A DNA stretch of 43,686 bases, from positions 1-43,686 of the forward strand of contig JBOFTV010000083.1 of assembly GCA_051652245.1 (NCBI GenBank), written 5' to 3'. The DNA comes from BHER01 sp051652245 (GTDB taxonomy: Bacteria > Bacillota_I > Bacilli_A > Culicoidibacterales > Culicoidibacteraceae). This document shows, one piece after another, positions 15,488 through 23,002 of this stretch. Below the pieces are notes generated by a model. It had not been told where the DNA came from. It worked only from the letters and a program-made list of their open reading frames with translations, and searched no databases. The first letter of the stretch is position 1, and each line of letters begins with the position of its first letter. The translations under genes were made by a program, and so were the position numbers.

Positions 15488-16033
15488 ATGGATAAGGTAG
15501 TTGTTTTAGCACAAAATTTAATAATTGAGACGAGTCGGTTGAAATTAAGACCAGTTAATTTGGGCGATTGTGATGATTTATTTGCGTATGCTAGTGATGC
15601 CAAGGTTGCCGAATATATTTTTGATGAGCACCAAACTGTTGCTGATACGAGCAAAGTAATTGCGACTTTCTTTATGAGTTGTCCCTTAGGAAAGTATGCA
15701 ATTGAGTTAAAGTCAACTGGTAAGATGATTGGGACAGTGGATTTGCGGTTAAAAGAGGCAAATCAAGGTGAAATTGGTTATGTGCTTAATCAAAATTATT
15801 GGGGATTTGGTTACATGTCTGAGGCAGGACTGGCACTCATTGATCTGGGCTTTAAGCAGTGCAATTTAGCAAGTATCTATTCATGTTGTGATGTTAAAAA
15901 TGTGAAATCAGTGAATGTGATGATGCGATTGGGGATGAAACATGAGGGTGTTTTGGTAAAATCGAAGGAGATAAAAGGCAAGATTGTTGATTTTGCTTAT
16001 TATCGGATAATCAATCCAAGTGAGGCTAAATAA
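15488..16033 (+). CDS. GNAT N-acetyltransferase
   Basis: 181 residues of the RimJ/RimL-type branch: ETSRLKLRPVNLGDCDDLFAYASD at the start, EIGYVLNQNYWGFGYMSEAG (acetyl-CoA loop), and NVKSVNVMMRLGMKHEGVLVKSK at the C-terminus. Acceptor unknown. ATG 15488 is eight bases from AGGAG (15475-15479); GTG 15479 and ATG 15485 are alternatives. It lies 27 bases after phoU and its stop directly abuts ung, so it probably rides on the pst transcript or a weak internal promoter. Confidence 0.88.
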   Translation: MDKVVVLAQNLIIETSRLKLRPVNLGDCDDLFAYASDAKVAEYIFDEHQTVADTSKVIATFFMSCPLGKYAIELKSTGKMIGTVDLRLKEANQGEIGYVLNQNYWGFGYMSEAGLALIDLGFKQCNLASIYSCCDVKNVKSVNVMMRLGMKHEGVLVKSKEIKGKIVDFAYYRIINPSEAK

Positions 16034-16690
16034 GTGATGATTGGTAATGATTGGGACGCTATTTTAGCAGCGGAATATGAAATGCCCTATTTCAAAGAAC
16101 TTAGCCTTTTTTTGCAAAAAGCGTACGAAAAAACAGCGGTTTTTCCACCAGTTGATCAGCTTTATGAGGCATTTAAGTTAGCTCCTTATAAAGCTGTCCG
16201 TGTTGTGATTATTGGTCAGGATCCTTATCATGGTGTTGGACTAGCGCATGGGTTGAGTTTTTCTGTTAAAGATCCCATGGCGAAGATGCCACCGTCGCTC
16301 CGTAATATTTTTAAGGAGCTGGAGGCTGATTTAGGGGTGATTCGTTGTGATATGAATTTAACAGATTGGGCGCAACAAGGTGTGTTATTGCTTAATGCTG
16401 TGCTAAGTGTTGAATTAGGTAAGCCAAAGAGTCATCAAAAAATTGGCTGGGAGCAGTTTACTGATGCGGTTATTGCGCGCTTAAATGAGCAAAGTGGAGG
16501 AATAATTTTTGTTTTATGGGGGAATGATGCTAAATTAAAAGGGGTAAATATTACTAATAAGCAGCATCAGATTATCAGTTCAGCCCATCCAAGTCCGCTC
16601 GCAGCAAGGTATGGTTTTAGTGGTAGTCGACCATTTAGCCAGGTAAATGAGTGTCTGCTAGAATGGGGACAATTACCAATTAAGTGGTAA
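16034..16690 (+). CDS. ung: Uracil-DNA glycosylase, family 1
   Basis: 218 residues. Removes uracil from DNA. The water-activating motif GQDPYHG and the C-terminal HPSPLAARYGF (catalytic His, DNA intercalation loop) are both intact, with LLLNAVLSVELGKPKSHQKIGWEQF in between. GTG 16034 has GTGAGG (16020-16025) eight bases upstream and abuts the preceding stop codon, indicating coupling. Confidence 0.97.
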   Translation: MMIGNDWDAILAAEYEMPYFKELSLFLQKAYEKTAVFPPVDQLYEAFKLAPYKAVRVVIIGQDPYHGVGLAHGLSFSVKDPMAKMPPSLRNIFKELEADLGVIRCDMNLTDWAQQGVLLLNAVLSVELGKPKSHQKIGWEQFTDAVIARLNEQSGGIIFVLWGNDAKLKGVNITNKQHQIISSAHPSPLAARYGFSGSRPFSQVNECLLEWGQLPIKW

Positions 16691-16715
16691 TTTTATTCCT
16701 TTTTTGCTCGCTTTT

Positions 16716-16724
16716 TGGTAAAAT
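16716..16724 (+). promoter_or_regulatory. Extended -10 promoter before the lipoprotein gene
   Basis: TGGTAAAAT at 16716-16724, with no good -35; 27 bp before the ATG at 16752. Confidence 0.5.
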
Positions 16725-16751
16725 AGAGTAAATGAGGAGTGTTTAAATAAA

Positions 16752-17297
16752 ATGAAAAAAATTGGATTACTGTGCCTACTGGTTTTAAGTTTGTTAGGGG
16801 GGTGCGCGAAGATTTCAACAATTGATAAAATTTCGATGACATTGCAAGAAAGTCTCCCCGTATTAAGTGATGCAAAGGTGGGACCAGCAGATTTAGCTTC
16901 AGTTAGTTCATACTATGAGGTTGAAAATAATTATTGGCAGAAGGCTGCAGCGGATAAAACCCTGTTAAAGAAATATGCGCAAGGAACAGCAGCCAAAAGA
17001 GATGTGACTGGTTTTGTGCATACAAAATTAGTTGAGGGTCAGACACAAGTAAATTATGTAGGGATGCAAAAATTGGGTGAGGTTGAAGGCGTGTTTATTT
17101 ATGAGTTTCTAGCCGATGTTTTGCTAAGCCAGCAGCAGATTAAAGATGCAAATGAGTTAACAACTTTATTGGTCGAAGAGAAAAATGAAGGTGAGTTTTT
17201 CTTTGTTGAGGGTAAATATTTGGCTACGGTAGATACGAGTTTTAGTGCTAATCAGCGGGAAGAAATTATGCTGAAATTAGCTGAAATTATCGATTAA
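16752..17297 (+). CDS. Small lipoprotein of unknown function
   Basis: 181 residues, family not recognised. A lipoprotein signal peptide ends at LLGGC (Cys18). The mature part is soluble, with an alpha/beta pattern and a C-terminal helix (SANQREEIMLKLAEIID). It has its own extended -10 and GAGGAGTG (16734-16741), and ends in a strong terminator, so it is probably expressed alone. Confidence 0.75.
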   Translation: MKKIGLLCLLVLSLLGGCAKISTIDKISMTLQESLPVLSDAKVGPADLASVSSYYEVENNYWQKAAADKTLLKKYAQGTAAKRDVTGFVHTKLVEGQTQVNYVGMQKLGEVEGVFIYEFLADVLLSQQQIKDANELTTLLVEEKNEGEFFFVEGKYLATVDTSFSANQREEIMLKLAEIID

Positions 17298-17311
17298 ATT
17301 TGGAGTGTGAG

Positions 17312-17344
17312 GCGGTCTTTTTTAAAGAGAAAAGGCCGCTTTTT
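17312..17344 (+). terminator. Terminator after the lipoprotein gene
   Basis: GCGGTCTTTT (17312-17321) pairs with AAAAGGCCGC (17330-17339) with one G-U pair, followed by five Ts. Confidence 0.88.
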
Positions 17345-17426
17345 CTTATGGTTTTCAATGGCGGGAAGCTTGTAAAATCAGGTGTTTAGGGAGTTTTTTT
17401 TCACAATTTAAAAATAATTATGTGTT

Positions 17427-17446
17427 TTGTGTAAAACCGTTCACAA
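17427..17446. promoter_or_regulatory. TTGTG/CACAA dyad upstream of the pflB promoter
   Basis: TTGTGtaaaaccgttCACAA: arms like a Rex half-site but with a spacer two bases longer than the 18-bp Rex consensus. It lies 15 bp before the -35, where an activator or redox repressor could act. Confidence 0.4.
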
Positions 17447-17461
17447 ATGTTATCTTATGTG

Positions 17462-17490
17462 TTGCGAAGTTTTTGCTAAAATGCTATAAT
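17462..17490 (+). promoter_or_regulatory. Promoter of pflB
   Basis: TTGCGA (17462-17467), 17-bp spacer, TATAAT (17485-17490) with extended -10 TG. It gives a leader of about 80 nt. Confidence 0.82.
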
Positions 17491-17508
17491 TTAGAAGTAC
17501 AGGGAAAC

Positions 17509-17538
17509 AGTGATAGTGATATATTTCACTATATCACT
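17509..17538. promoter_or_regulatory. Nested dyad in the pflB leader, Rex-like core
   Basis: AGTGATA (17509-17515) and TATCACT (17532-17538) flank GTGATATATTTCAC (17516-17529). The core resembles the redox-responsive Rex box (TGTGA...TCACA). As RNA it forms an 11-bp hairpin with a 2-nt bulge near the 5' end of the transcript. Operator and mRNA-stabilising hairpin are both possible. Confidence 0.5.
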
Positions 17539-17578
17539 AATGAATTCCATTTAGTTAAAATTTAAGGAGGCTACAAAG

Positions 17579-19720
17579 ATGTCTAACAAAGAGTTATGGA
17601 CGGGATTTGTTGGAGGACGTTGGCAACAAGAAGTCGATGTTCGTCAGTTTATTCAATTAAACTATACACCATATGAGGGTGATGATTCGTTTTTAGCGGA
17701 GGCAACAGCAGATACAACGACACTATGGGATCAAGTAATGCAATTGACAAAAGAGGAGAAGCAACGTGGTGGGATGCATGATTTGGATACGCGCATTATT
17801 TCATCTATTGTTTCGCATAAGGCTGGTTATTTAAATGAGAAGTTAGAAAAGATTGTCGGAATTCAAACAGATATTCCTTTTAAAAGATCATTGCAACCAT
17901 TTGGTGGGATGAGAATGGCTGAGGTTGCTGCGGAGTCTTATGGCTATAAAATCGAACCAGAAGTGTCGGAAATATTCACTAAGTATCGTAAAACACATAA
18001 TCAAGGAGTCTTTGATGCCTACAATGCGCCAATGCGTGCAGCACGTCGCTCAGGGATTATCACGGGATTGCCTGATGCTTATGGCCGTGGACGGATCATT
18101 GGTGATTATCGCCGAATTGCTTTATATGGTATTGATTATTTAGTGAAGGATAAAACAAAGCAATTAGATAGTACAAGTAGTGTGATGAGGGCTGATGTGA
18201 TTCGTGACCGCGAAGAGCTTAATGAGCAAATTAGAGCACTTAAAGAAATTAAAGTGATGGCGGGATATTATGGATGTGATATTTCGGAACCAGCAAAAAC
18301 AGCACAAGAGGCTGTTCAGTGGTTATACTTTGGTTATCTTGCAGCAATTAAGGAGCAAAATGGTGCGGCAATGAGTCTTGGGAGAACATCAACTTTTGTG
18401 GATGTTTATATGCAACGTGATTTAGAGAGTGGTTTAATTACAGAGCTGGATGCACAGGAAATCATTGATCATTTTATTATGAAATTAAGATTAGTTAAAT
18501 TTGCACGAACACCAGAATATAACTCACTATTTTCAGGGGACCCTACGTGGGTAACTGAATCTTTAGGTGGGGTTGGTATTGATGGTCGGGCGATGGCAAC
18601 AAAAACATCATTCCGCTATTTACATACATTAAATACATTAGGGCCGGCACCAGAGCCTAATATGACAGTATTGTGGTCAGTGCACTTACCAAATGGTTTC
18701 AAGGAGTTCTGTGCTAAAATGTCGATTAAGACATCGTCAATTCAGTATGAAAATGATGACTTAATGCGTGTAACGCATGGAGATGACTATGCAATTGCTT
18801 GTTGTGTTTCACCGATGCGAGTGGGTAAAGAGATGCAATTTTTTGGTGCACGTGCTAACCTTGCTAAGGCATTGCTTTATGCGATTAATGGTGGACGAGA
18901 TGAGAAAAGTGGTGATCAAGTAGGGCCGCTATTTGAGTCGTATAAGGATGAGTACTTAACATATGATAAAATTATGCCGTTATTTGACCAAATGATGGAA
19001 TGGCTAGCAGAATTATATGTTAATACATTAAATGTTATTCATTATATGCATGATAAATATGCTTATGAGCGTGCACAAATGGCCTTACATGATAAAGAAG
19101 TAAAGCGCTATTTTGCAACGGGAATTGCAGGTCTTTCGGTTGCAGCTGATTCACTAAGTGCGATTAAGTTTGCGAAAGTTAAGACGATTCGGAATGACGC
19201 GGGTCTAGTTGTTGATTTTGAAACAGAGGGAGAATTCCCTTGCTATGGTAATAATGATGATCGTGTTGATGATTTAGCTGTTGAGCTAGTTGAAACCTTT
19301 ATGACAAAAATTCGGAAGCATCATACCTATCGAAATGGCTTCCCAACGATGTCAGTATTAACAATTACCTCAAATGTTGTTTACGGTAAGAAAACGGGGA
19401 ATACCCCTGATGGTCGCCGTGCTGGAGCACCTTTTGCACCCGGAGCTAATCCGATGCATGGTCGTGATAAAAATGGTGCATTGGCATCATTAGAGTCTGT
19501 TTCAAAGCTTCCATTTAATCATGCCTCAGATGGAATTTCGAATACATTTTCAATTATTCCGGGAGCGCTAGGTAAGGATGATCAAATTATCATGGGTGAT
19601 TTAAATTTTGAGTTAGATGTGGAATTAGATATCGATTTTGATGCAATTGGTGCTTGTGATGAACCGGGAGACGTAGCTTGTAAAATAACAAATATGCAAG
19701 ATGGTTTGGATAACAAGTAG
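17579..19720 (+). CDS. pflB: Pyruvate formate-lyase large chain lacking its glycyl-radical domain
   Basis: 713 residues. Cleaves pyruvate with CoA to acetyl-CoA and formate in anaerobic fermentation. Homology to PflB runs from the N-terminus through the catalytic Cys408-Cys409 (IACCVSPM) and QFFGARANLAKALLYAINGG to FSIIPGALGKDDQ (about residue 670). There the usual continuation with the RVSGYAV radical glycine is missing; instead an acidic 42-residue tail (672-713) with two Cys (ACDEPGDVAC) ends the chain. The missing domain is encoded by the next gene. Readthrough of the TAG would not enter that gene's frame. Ribosome site AAGGAGG (17564-17570). No activating enzyme (pflA) is in the window. 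Confidence 0.95.
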   Translation: MSNKELWTGFVGGRWQQEVDVRQFIQLNYTPYEGDDSFLAEATADTTTLWDQVMQLTKEEKQRGGMHDLDTRIISSIVSHKAGYLNEKLEKIVGIQTDIPFKRSLQPFGGMRMAEVAAESYGYKIEPEVSEIFTKYRKTHNQGVFDAYNAPMRAARRSGIITGLPDAYGRGRIIGDYRRIALYGIDYLVKDKTKQLDSTSSVMRADVIRDREELNEQIRALKEIKVMAGYYGCDISEPAKTAQEAVQWLYFGYLAAIKEQNGAAMSLGRTSTFVDVYMQRDLESGLITELDAQEIIDHFIMKLRLVKFARTPEYNSLFSGDPTWVTESLGGVGIDGRAMATKTSFRYLHTLNTLGPAPEPNMTVLWSVHLPNGFKEFCAKMSIKTSSIQYENDDLMRVTHGDDYAIACCVSPMRVGKEMQFFGARANLAKALLYAINGGRDEKSGDQVGPLFESYKDEYLTYDKIMPLFDQMMEWLAELYVNTLNVIHYMHDKYAYERAQMALHDKEVKRYFATGIAGLSVAADSLSAIKFAKVKTIRNDAGLVVDFETEGEFPCYGNNDDRVDDLAVELVETFMTKIRKHHTYRNGFPTMSVLTITSNVVYGKKTGNTPDGRRAGAPFAPGANPMHGRDKNGALASLESVSKLPFNHASDGISNTFSIIPGALGKDDQIIMGDLNFELDVELDIDFDAIGACDEPGDVACKITNMQDGLDNK

Positions 19721-19732
19721 CAATTAGAGGGC

Positions 19733-19767
19733 GTGCTCCACAATTATTTAATTGGGGTATTGGGCAC
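19733..19767 (+). other. Intercistronic hairpin between the two PFL genes
   Basis: GTGC (19733-19736) can pair with GCAC (19764-19767) around an inner stem CAATT/AATTG (19741-19745 with 19750-19754). The 8-base CAATTAGA stands on both sides (19721 and 19772). It may protect or balance expression of the separate radical-domain gene. No T-run follows, so it is not an intrinsic terminator. Confidence 0.4.
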
Positions 19768-19800
19768 AAGACAATTAGACAATGAAAGGAGGTGGAAATT

Positions 19801-20040
19801 ATGGCAAAAAATCAACAAGTAGAAAATTTAGTCGCAATGCTAGATGGTTACATGAGCGAAGGTGGACATCACTTAAACGTAAATGTTTTTAACAGAGATA
19901 CGTTATTAGATGCACAAGCAAATCCGGATAAATATCCACAATTAACTGTGCGTGTTTCAGGATATGCAGTCAACTTTAATAAATTAACTGAGGAACAACA
20001 AAACGATGTAATCGCTAGGACGTTTCATGGTAAAATGTAA
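19801..20040 (+). CDS. grcA: Stand-alone glycyl-radical domain (GrcA/YfiD-like) completing pyruvate formate-lyase
   Basis: 79 residues, consisting only of the PFL C-terminal domain: VENLVAMLDGYMSEGGHHLN, NVFNRDTLLDA, YPQLTVRVSGYAVNF with the radical glycine at Gly54, and the terminal DVIARTFHGKM. E. coli YfiD is about 127 residues with an extra N-terminal part and serves as a spare part for oxygen-damaged intact PFL. Here the neighbouring large chain has no radical domain, so this protein is probably an obligate subunit. ATG 19801 follows AAAGGAGGTGG, one of the strongest ribosome sites in the window. It would be activated by a PflA radical SAM enzyme encoded elsewhere. Confidence 0.93.
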   Translation: MAKNQQVENLVAMLDGYMSEGGHHLNVNVFNRDTLLDAQANPDKYPQLTVRVSGYAVNFNKLTEEQQNDVIARTFHGKM

Positions 20041-20066
20041 TTAATCATGTTTAAAAAGAATTTTGG

Positions 20067-20099
20067 AAGTGCACCGTATAATGTTACGGTGCACTTTTA
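20067..20099 (+). terminator. Terminator after the PFL operon
   Basis: A 12-bp perfect stem AAGTGCACCGTA (20067-20078) with TACGGTGCACTT (20085-20096), then Ts. Confidence 0.88.
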
Positions 20100-20219
20100 T
20101 AATGTTAAATAAGAAAAAAAGTGGTTCTTAATCTTAAAAAACTGAAGCCTAAAAAATCATGTGGATTTTGTGTTTGTTATGTGTTATACTATTTCAGTCT
20201 AACAAAATGAGCTCAAAAG

Positions 20220-20503
20220 ATGAAGCATTTAAAGAAAATACTAGTAGTTATTATCCTACTAGGTTTTACTGCCTGTGGTAACTCAGCGTTAAAACCCGCA
20301 CTGAAAGAAAGTCTTGAATTATATTTGCTGGAAATAATTAAGAGTGATTCAGCGGAGATAAATCAATATTTAGTGAAGCATCCACAAAAAGTTAATGTCA
20401 AGCAAATGCTTGACAGAGAGCTTGAGCATCGCATTTACAAACAGAAGAACAAAAAGCTCAAATGACGACATTGTTGACCAGTGTAAAATACGGGGCGCAT
20501 TAA
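20220..20503 (+). pseudogene. Small lipoprotein gene, probably frameshifted near its 3' end
   Basis: The intact frame gives 81 residues ending at 20465, with a lipoprotein-like signal (LLGFTAC, Cys19). From about 20434 that frame becomes Lys/Asn-rich (IYKQKNKKLK), while the +2 frame reads LQTEEQKAQMTTLLTSVKYGAH up to TAA 20501-20503, far more like a protein tail. Adding one T in the TTT of CGCATTTAC would join them. This could be a true frameshift, a sequencing error in a short homopolymer, or a real short protein. An extended -10 (TGTTATACT, 20182-20190) lies upstream; the ribosome site is poor. Family not recognised. Confidence 0.5.
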
Positions 20504-20518
20504 TTAATACTACCTATT

Positions 20519-20535
20519 TTAACATTGGCTTAACA
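20519..20535 (+). promoter_or_regulatory. Second PhoP box, before the small membrane protein gene
   Basis: TTAACA-TTGGC-TTAACA: two perfect hexamers at an 11-bp step. TTAACATTGGC also occurs in the pstS array at 10984. TATAAT at 20560-20565 lies 24 bp downstream, close to the 25-bp gap to GATAAT before pstS; TATACT at 20546 is an alternative. This suggests phosphate control of the next gene. Confidence 0.65.
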
Positions 20536-20585
20536 TAGAATATTATATACTGTTTAATATATAATATTCTAGGAGGTCAGAGGAT

Positions 20586-20987
20586 ATGAAAAAATATTCG
20601 CTAATTTATCATTTTTTTATGATAATCTTAATTTTAATTTTTGCTAATGGTATTAAAGACAGTAGTACAGCGATTCAAGTCATTGCCTTGCAGTTCATCA
20701 TTATTGTGAACCTATTTCTTTTTTTTACGGAAATTTCTTTGTTGTGGTCTGTGTTCCAAATAGTTGTTATGGCAATCAGTTTGGGAATTTGTTATGAAGT
20801 TTATTTAGTAAGTGCAAGAATTTCGGAGCCGGTACCAATTGTTGGTGTGTTAGAAATCAAAGAATCAGCACTTAGACTGTGGCTTGTAGAAATTGCCCCA
20901 GTTGTCTATTTCGTAATTCTCCTAATTGTTGTGCTACTAACGCTGACAACATGCAACCAACTTAGAATAAAAGCTAAGTTTAATTAA
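20586..20987 (+). CDS. Small integral membrane protein, possibly PhoP-regulated
   Basis: 133 residues, family not recognised. Four hydrophobic stretches are visible (about 7-26, 29-49, 52-75, 104-127), with a short polar loop (SARISEPVPIVGVLEIKESA) between the third and fourth. AGGAGG (20571-20576) lies nine bases before the ATG. Regulation by PhoP is inferred from the upstream box. Confidence 0.72.
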   Translation: MKKYSLIYHFFMIILILIFANGIKDSSTAIQVIALQFIIIVNLFLFFTEISLLWSVFQIVVMAISLGICYEVYLVSARISEPVPIVGVLEIKESALRLWLVEIAPVVYFVILLIVVLLTLTTCNQLRIKAKFN

Positions 20988-21508
20988 CATAAAGTAGGAT
21001 TATCTGTGAAACACAATTATAGATCCAGGTGGAAATATGATTCCAAGATAACAATGTTATAATTGAGTTGAAAGTTACAAGCCAAAAAACAAGAAACTAG
21101 GCATAAAAAAACAAAATAATTTCATGTTAATAACACTATGAAAAAAAGCAATATTTTTAGTGGTAATAAAACCTGTTTCAGGACAAGAAATGGGTTTTTA
21201 GTTTGTAAAAAAGCAATGTAAACAACATTAAATGGGTGAAAATGGGATGTCTAAGAAAGTGAAAATATTTTAACTACAACTCAAAAGAACAGATATAACT
21301 GAATATAAAACCAAAAAAAATAGACTAAATTATCTTTTGAAAAAACAAAAACCCAAAAAAGTACTTACAAAGAGAAAAAAAACATATTTTAAATTAAGTG
21401 TTTCCATGATATATTTAGGTAGTTTAAGTTTATTTTAATGGAGATAGAGATATTAAAATAAACAACTTAATAATAATAAAAGAGCTATTTTTTGGGAAAC
21501 GAGGATAA
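20988..21508. other. A-rich 521-bp intergenic region without a supported gene
   Basis: The + strand is strongly A-rich with many A-runs, unlike the G/T-rich remainder of the window. No RNA gene motif or supported coding region is seen. A 27-codon ORF at 21139-21222 has no ribosome site. A perfect inverted repeat lies at 21428-21463, just before the next gene. The base composition continues into the two regulator genes downstream, suggesting one acquired block. Confidence 0.6.
21428..21463. promoter_or_regulatory. 12-bp perfect inverted repeat before the Mga-like gene
   Basis: GTTTATTTTAAT (21428-21439) and ATTAAAATAAAC (21452-21463), 12-bp spacer, about 46 bp before the start codon. It overlaps the likely promoter region. 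Candidate operator, perhaps for autoregulation. Confidence 0.5.
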
Positions 21509-22876
21509 ATGATGAATCAAGAAATAATAATTAAAATACAATTACTCCAGATGATTTACTCGTTTGAAAGCCATTATACAGCAAAAAACCTTGCTGACAT
21601 ATTCGATATAAATGTTAAAACACTTAATAAATATATTTTTGAAATTAACCAAATAACAGAAAATAGAGAACTCATCCAATTTTATAATAAAAGAGCATTT
21701 ATTGACACTAACGTAAAGGAATCAATAGCGTATATACTTTCGAAATTATGGCGAAGTGCAGACTTCTATAAAATTTTATTGATTATAATCTCTAGAAATG
21801 AAATTACAGGGGTGAAATTGAGTGAATTAACATTTATATCAATAACAAGAATTAGAGTAATAATGGAACAACTTCGAAAACTATTAAAAATATATGACTT
21901 AGAGCTCAAAAAATATCCCTATAGTATTATTGGAGACGAACTGAAAATCAGGCTTTTTCTCTACAATATCCTAAATTTGATTACAGCTGGTGAGGGCCAA
22001 AAAGATTTAATTAAGAATTTTTTACCAGAATTGCGTGAACTAGAAAAACAGCTGGAGAATAGCACGATAGCAAACTATCCTCAAAAATGGAGTATCTTAC
22101 AAATGCTCGGAATATGTGTACAGAGAAATCGGGCAGGTAACTATTTGAGCGCCGAAACGCTATTTTTTGATGAAAGTGGAAGTATCAAGAGTGCTCTCAA
22201 ACCATTTTTAGGTGAGCTAATAACACAAAATGATATTGAGTTAAGTTATGAAGCCGTTTTTAAAATTCATAGCATCCAAAATAGAGTATATCAAGAGAGC
22301 GCTGCTAAAATGAAAAAGCTCATGGACTCATTCAGACAAGAGTTGAAAAATCACAGATATGCAGTCGATGAAGCAAGAATGCCATTTGTATTTGTTGATC
22401 TCATTCAAGAACAATTTTTTTGGACTATATTTAAGAAAAAAGCAATAAATAATGTGGAAATTCCGATGAATGAAGCGAGTAAAAGGTTGAATGATGTGGT
22501 AAGAACTGTTTTTAACGAAAATAACATTCAAATAGAAGCTCTAAATTTATTTTTGTTTTCAAGAAGGCTGAGCGCTGCTACGACACCAGAAGAAAAAATA
22601 AAGATAGCAATTATTCTTTCAACGGGGAAGCTGTTTGTTTTAGACCCAGTTAAGGCATTAAAGCTCAGATTTTCTGGAAAAATAGAGGTGGAAATCCACG
22701 AGCGATATGATACAATAGATGAAAAATTTGTTGATTTACTAGTTTGTGATATAATACCAATAGAAAGATTAAAAAACATTGATATTTGTTTCGTTCAACG
22801 TATATTAACAAAAGGAAACATTGACTTTGTTGAAAAAAAAATAATAAAAATCCTTAACAGAGTCTATGTTCCTTGA
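21509..22876 (+). CDS. Mga/AtxA-like transcriptional regulator
   Basis: 455 residues. The N-terminal half has two helix-turn-helix segments as in Mga-family regulators: SFESHYTAKNLADIFDINVK (about 16-36) and ISRNEITGVKLSELTFISITRIRVIMEQLRK (about 94-124), followed by YPYSIIGDELKIRLFLYNIL, a stretch like the Mga family's GDE(x)KIR motif. The rest is helical, without clear PRD histidine motifs, and ends in a possible EIIB-like fold. Mga-type proteins control surface and virulence genes in streptococci. Codon use favours ATA and AAA, unlike the neighbours. GAGGA (21501-21505) precedes ATG 21509 or 21512. Confidence 0.72.
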   Translation: MMNQEIIIKIQLLQMIYSFESHYTAKNLADIFDINVKTLNKYIFEINQITENRELIQFYNKRAFIDTNVKESIAYILSKLWRSADFYKILLIIISRNEITGVKLSELTFISITRIRVIMEQLRKLLKIYDLELKKYPYSIIGDELKIRLFLYNILNLITAGEGQKDLIKNFLPELRELEKQLENSTIANYPQKWSILQMLGICVQRNRAGNYLSAETLFFDESGSIKSALKPFLGELITQNDIELSYEAVFKIHSIQNRVYQESAAKMKKLMDSFRQELKNHRYAVDEARMPFVFVDLIQEQFFWTIFKKKAINNVEIPMNEASKRLNDVVRTVFNENNIQIEALNLFLFSRRLSAATTPEEKIKIAIILSTGKLFVLDPVKALKLRFSGKIEVEIHERYDTIDEKFVDLLVCDIIPIERLKNIDICFVQRILTKGNIDFVEKKIIKILNRVYVP

Positions 22877-22911
22877 TGAAAATAGCAAAAAATATATAAT
22901 TAGGTGAAAAT

Positions 22912-22966
22912 ATTCTTTTAGAAATAGGAGCAACATGTTAAACTTATATAAGTAGTCTAAAAGAAT
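22912..22966. promoter_or_regulatory. 11-bp perfect inverted repeat before the pseudo-receiver regulator
   Basis: ATTCTTTTAGA (22912-22922) and TCTAAAAGAAT (22956-22966) with a 33-nt spacer, between the two regulator genes. It may be an operator or a leader hairpin. Confidence 0.4.
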
Positions 22967-23002
22967 GTGAAAAAGCAAGCGAATGAAAGGTGTGGAAATA
23001 GC

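Noticed and set aside
21139..21222. 27-codon ORF with two cysteines in the A-rich region, reminiscent of a peptide precursor
   Set aside because: No ribosome site, no leader or processing motif, and no modification or export genes nearby.
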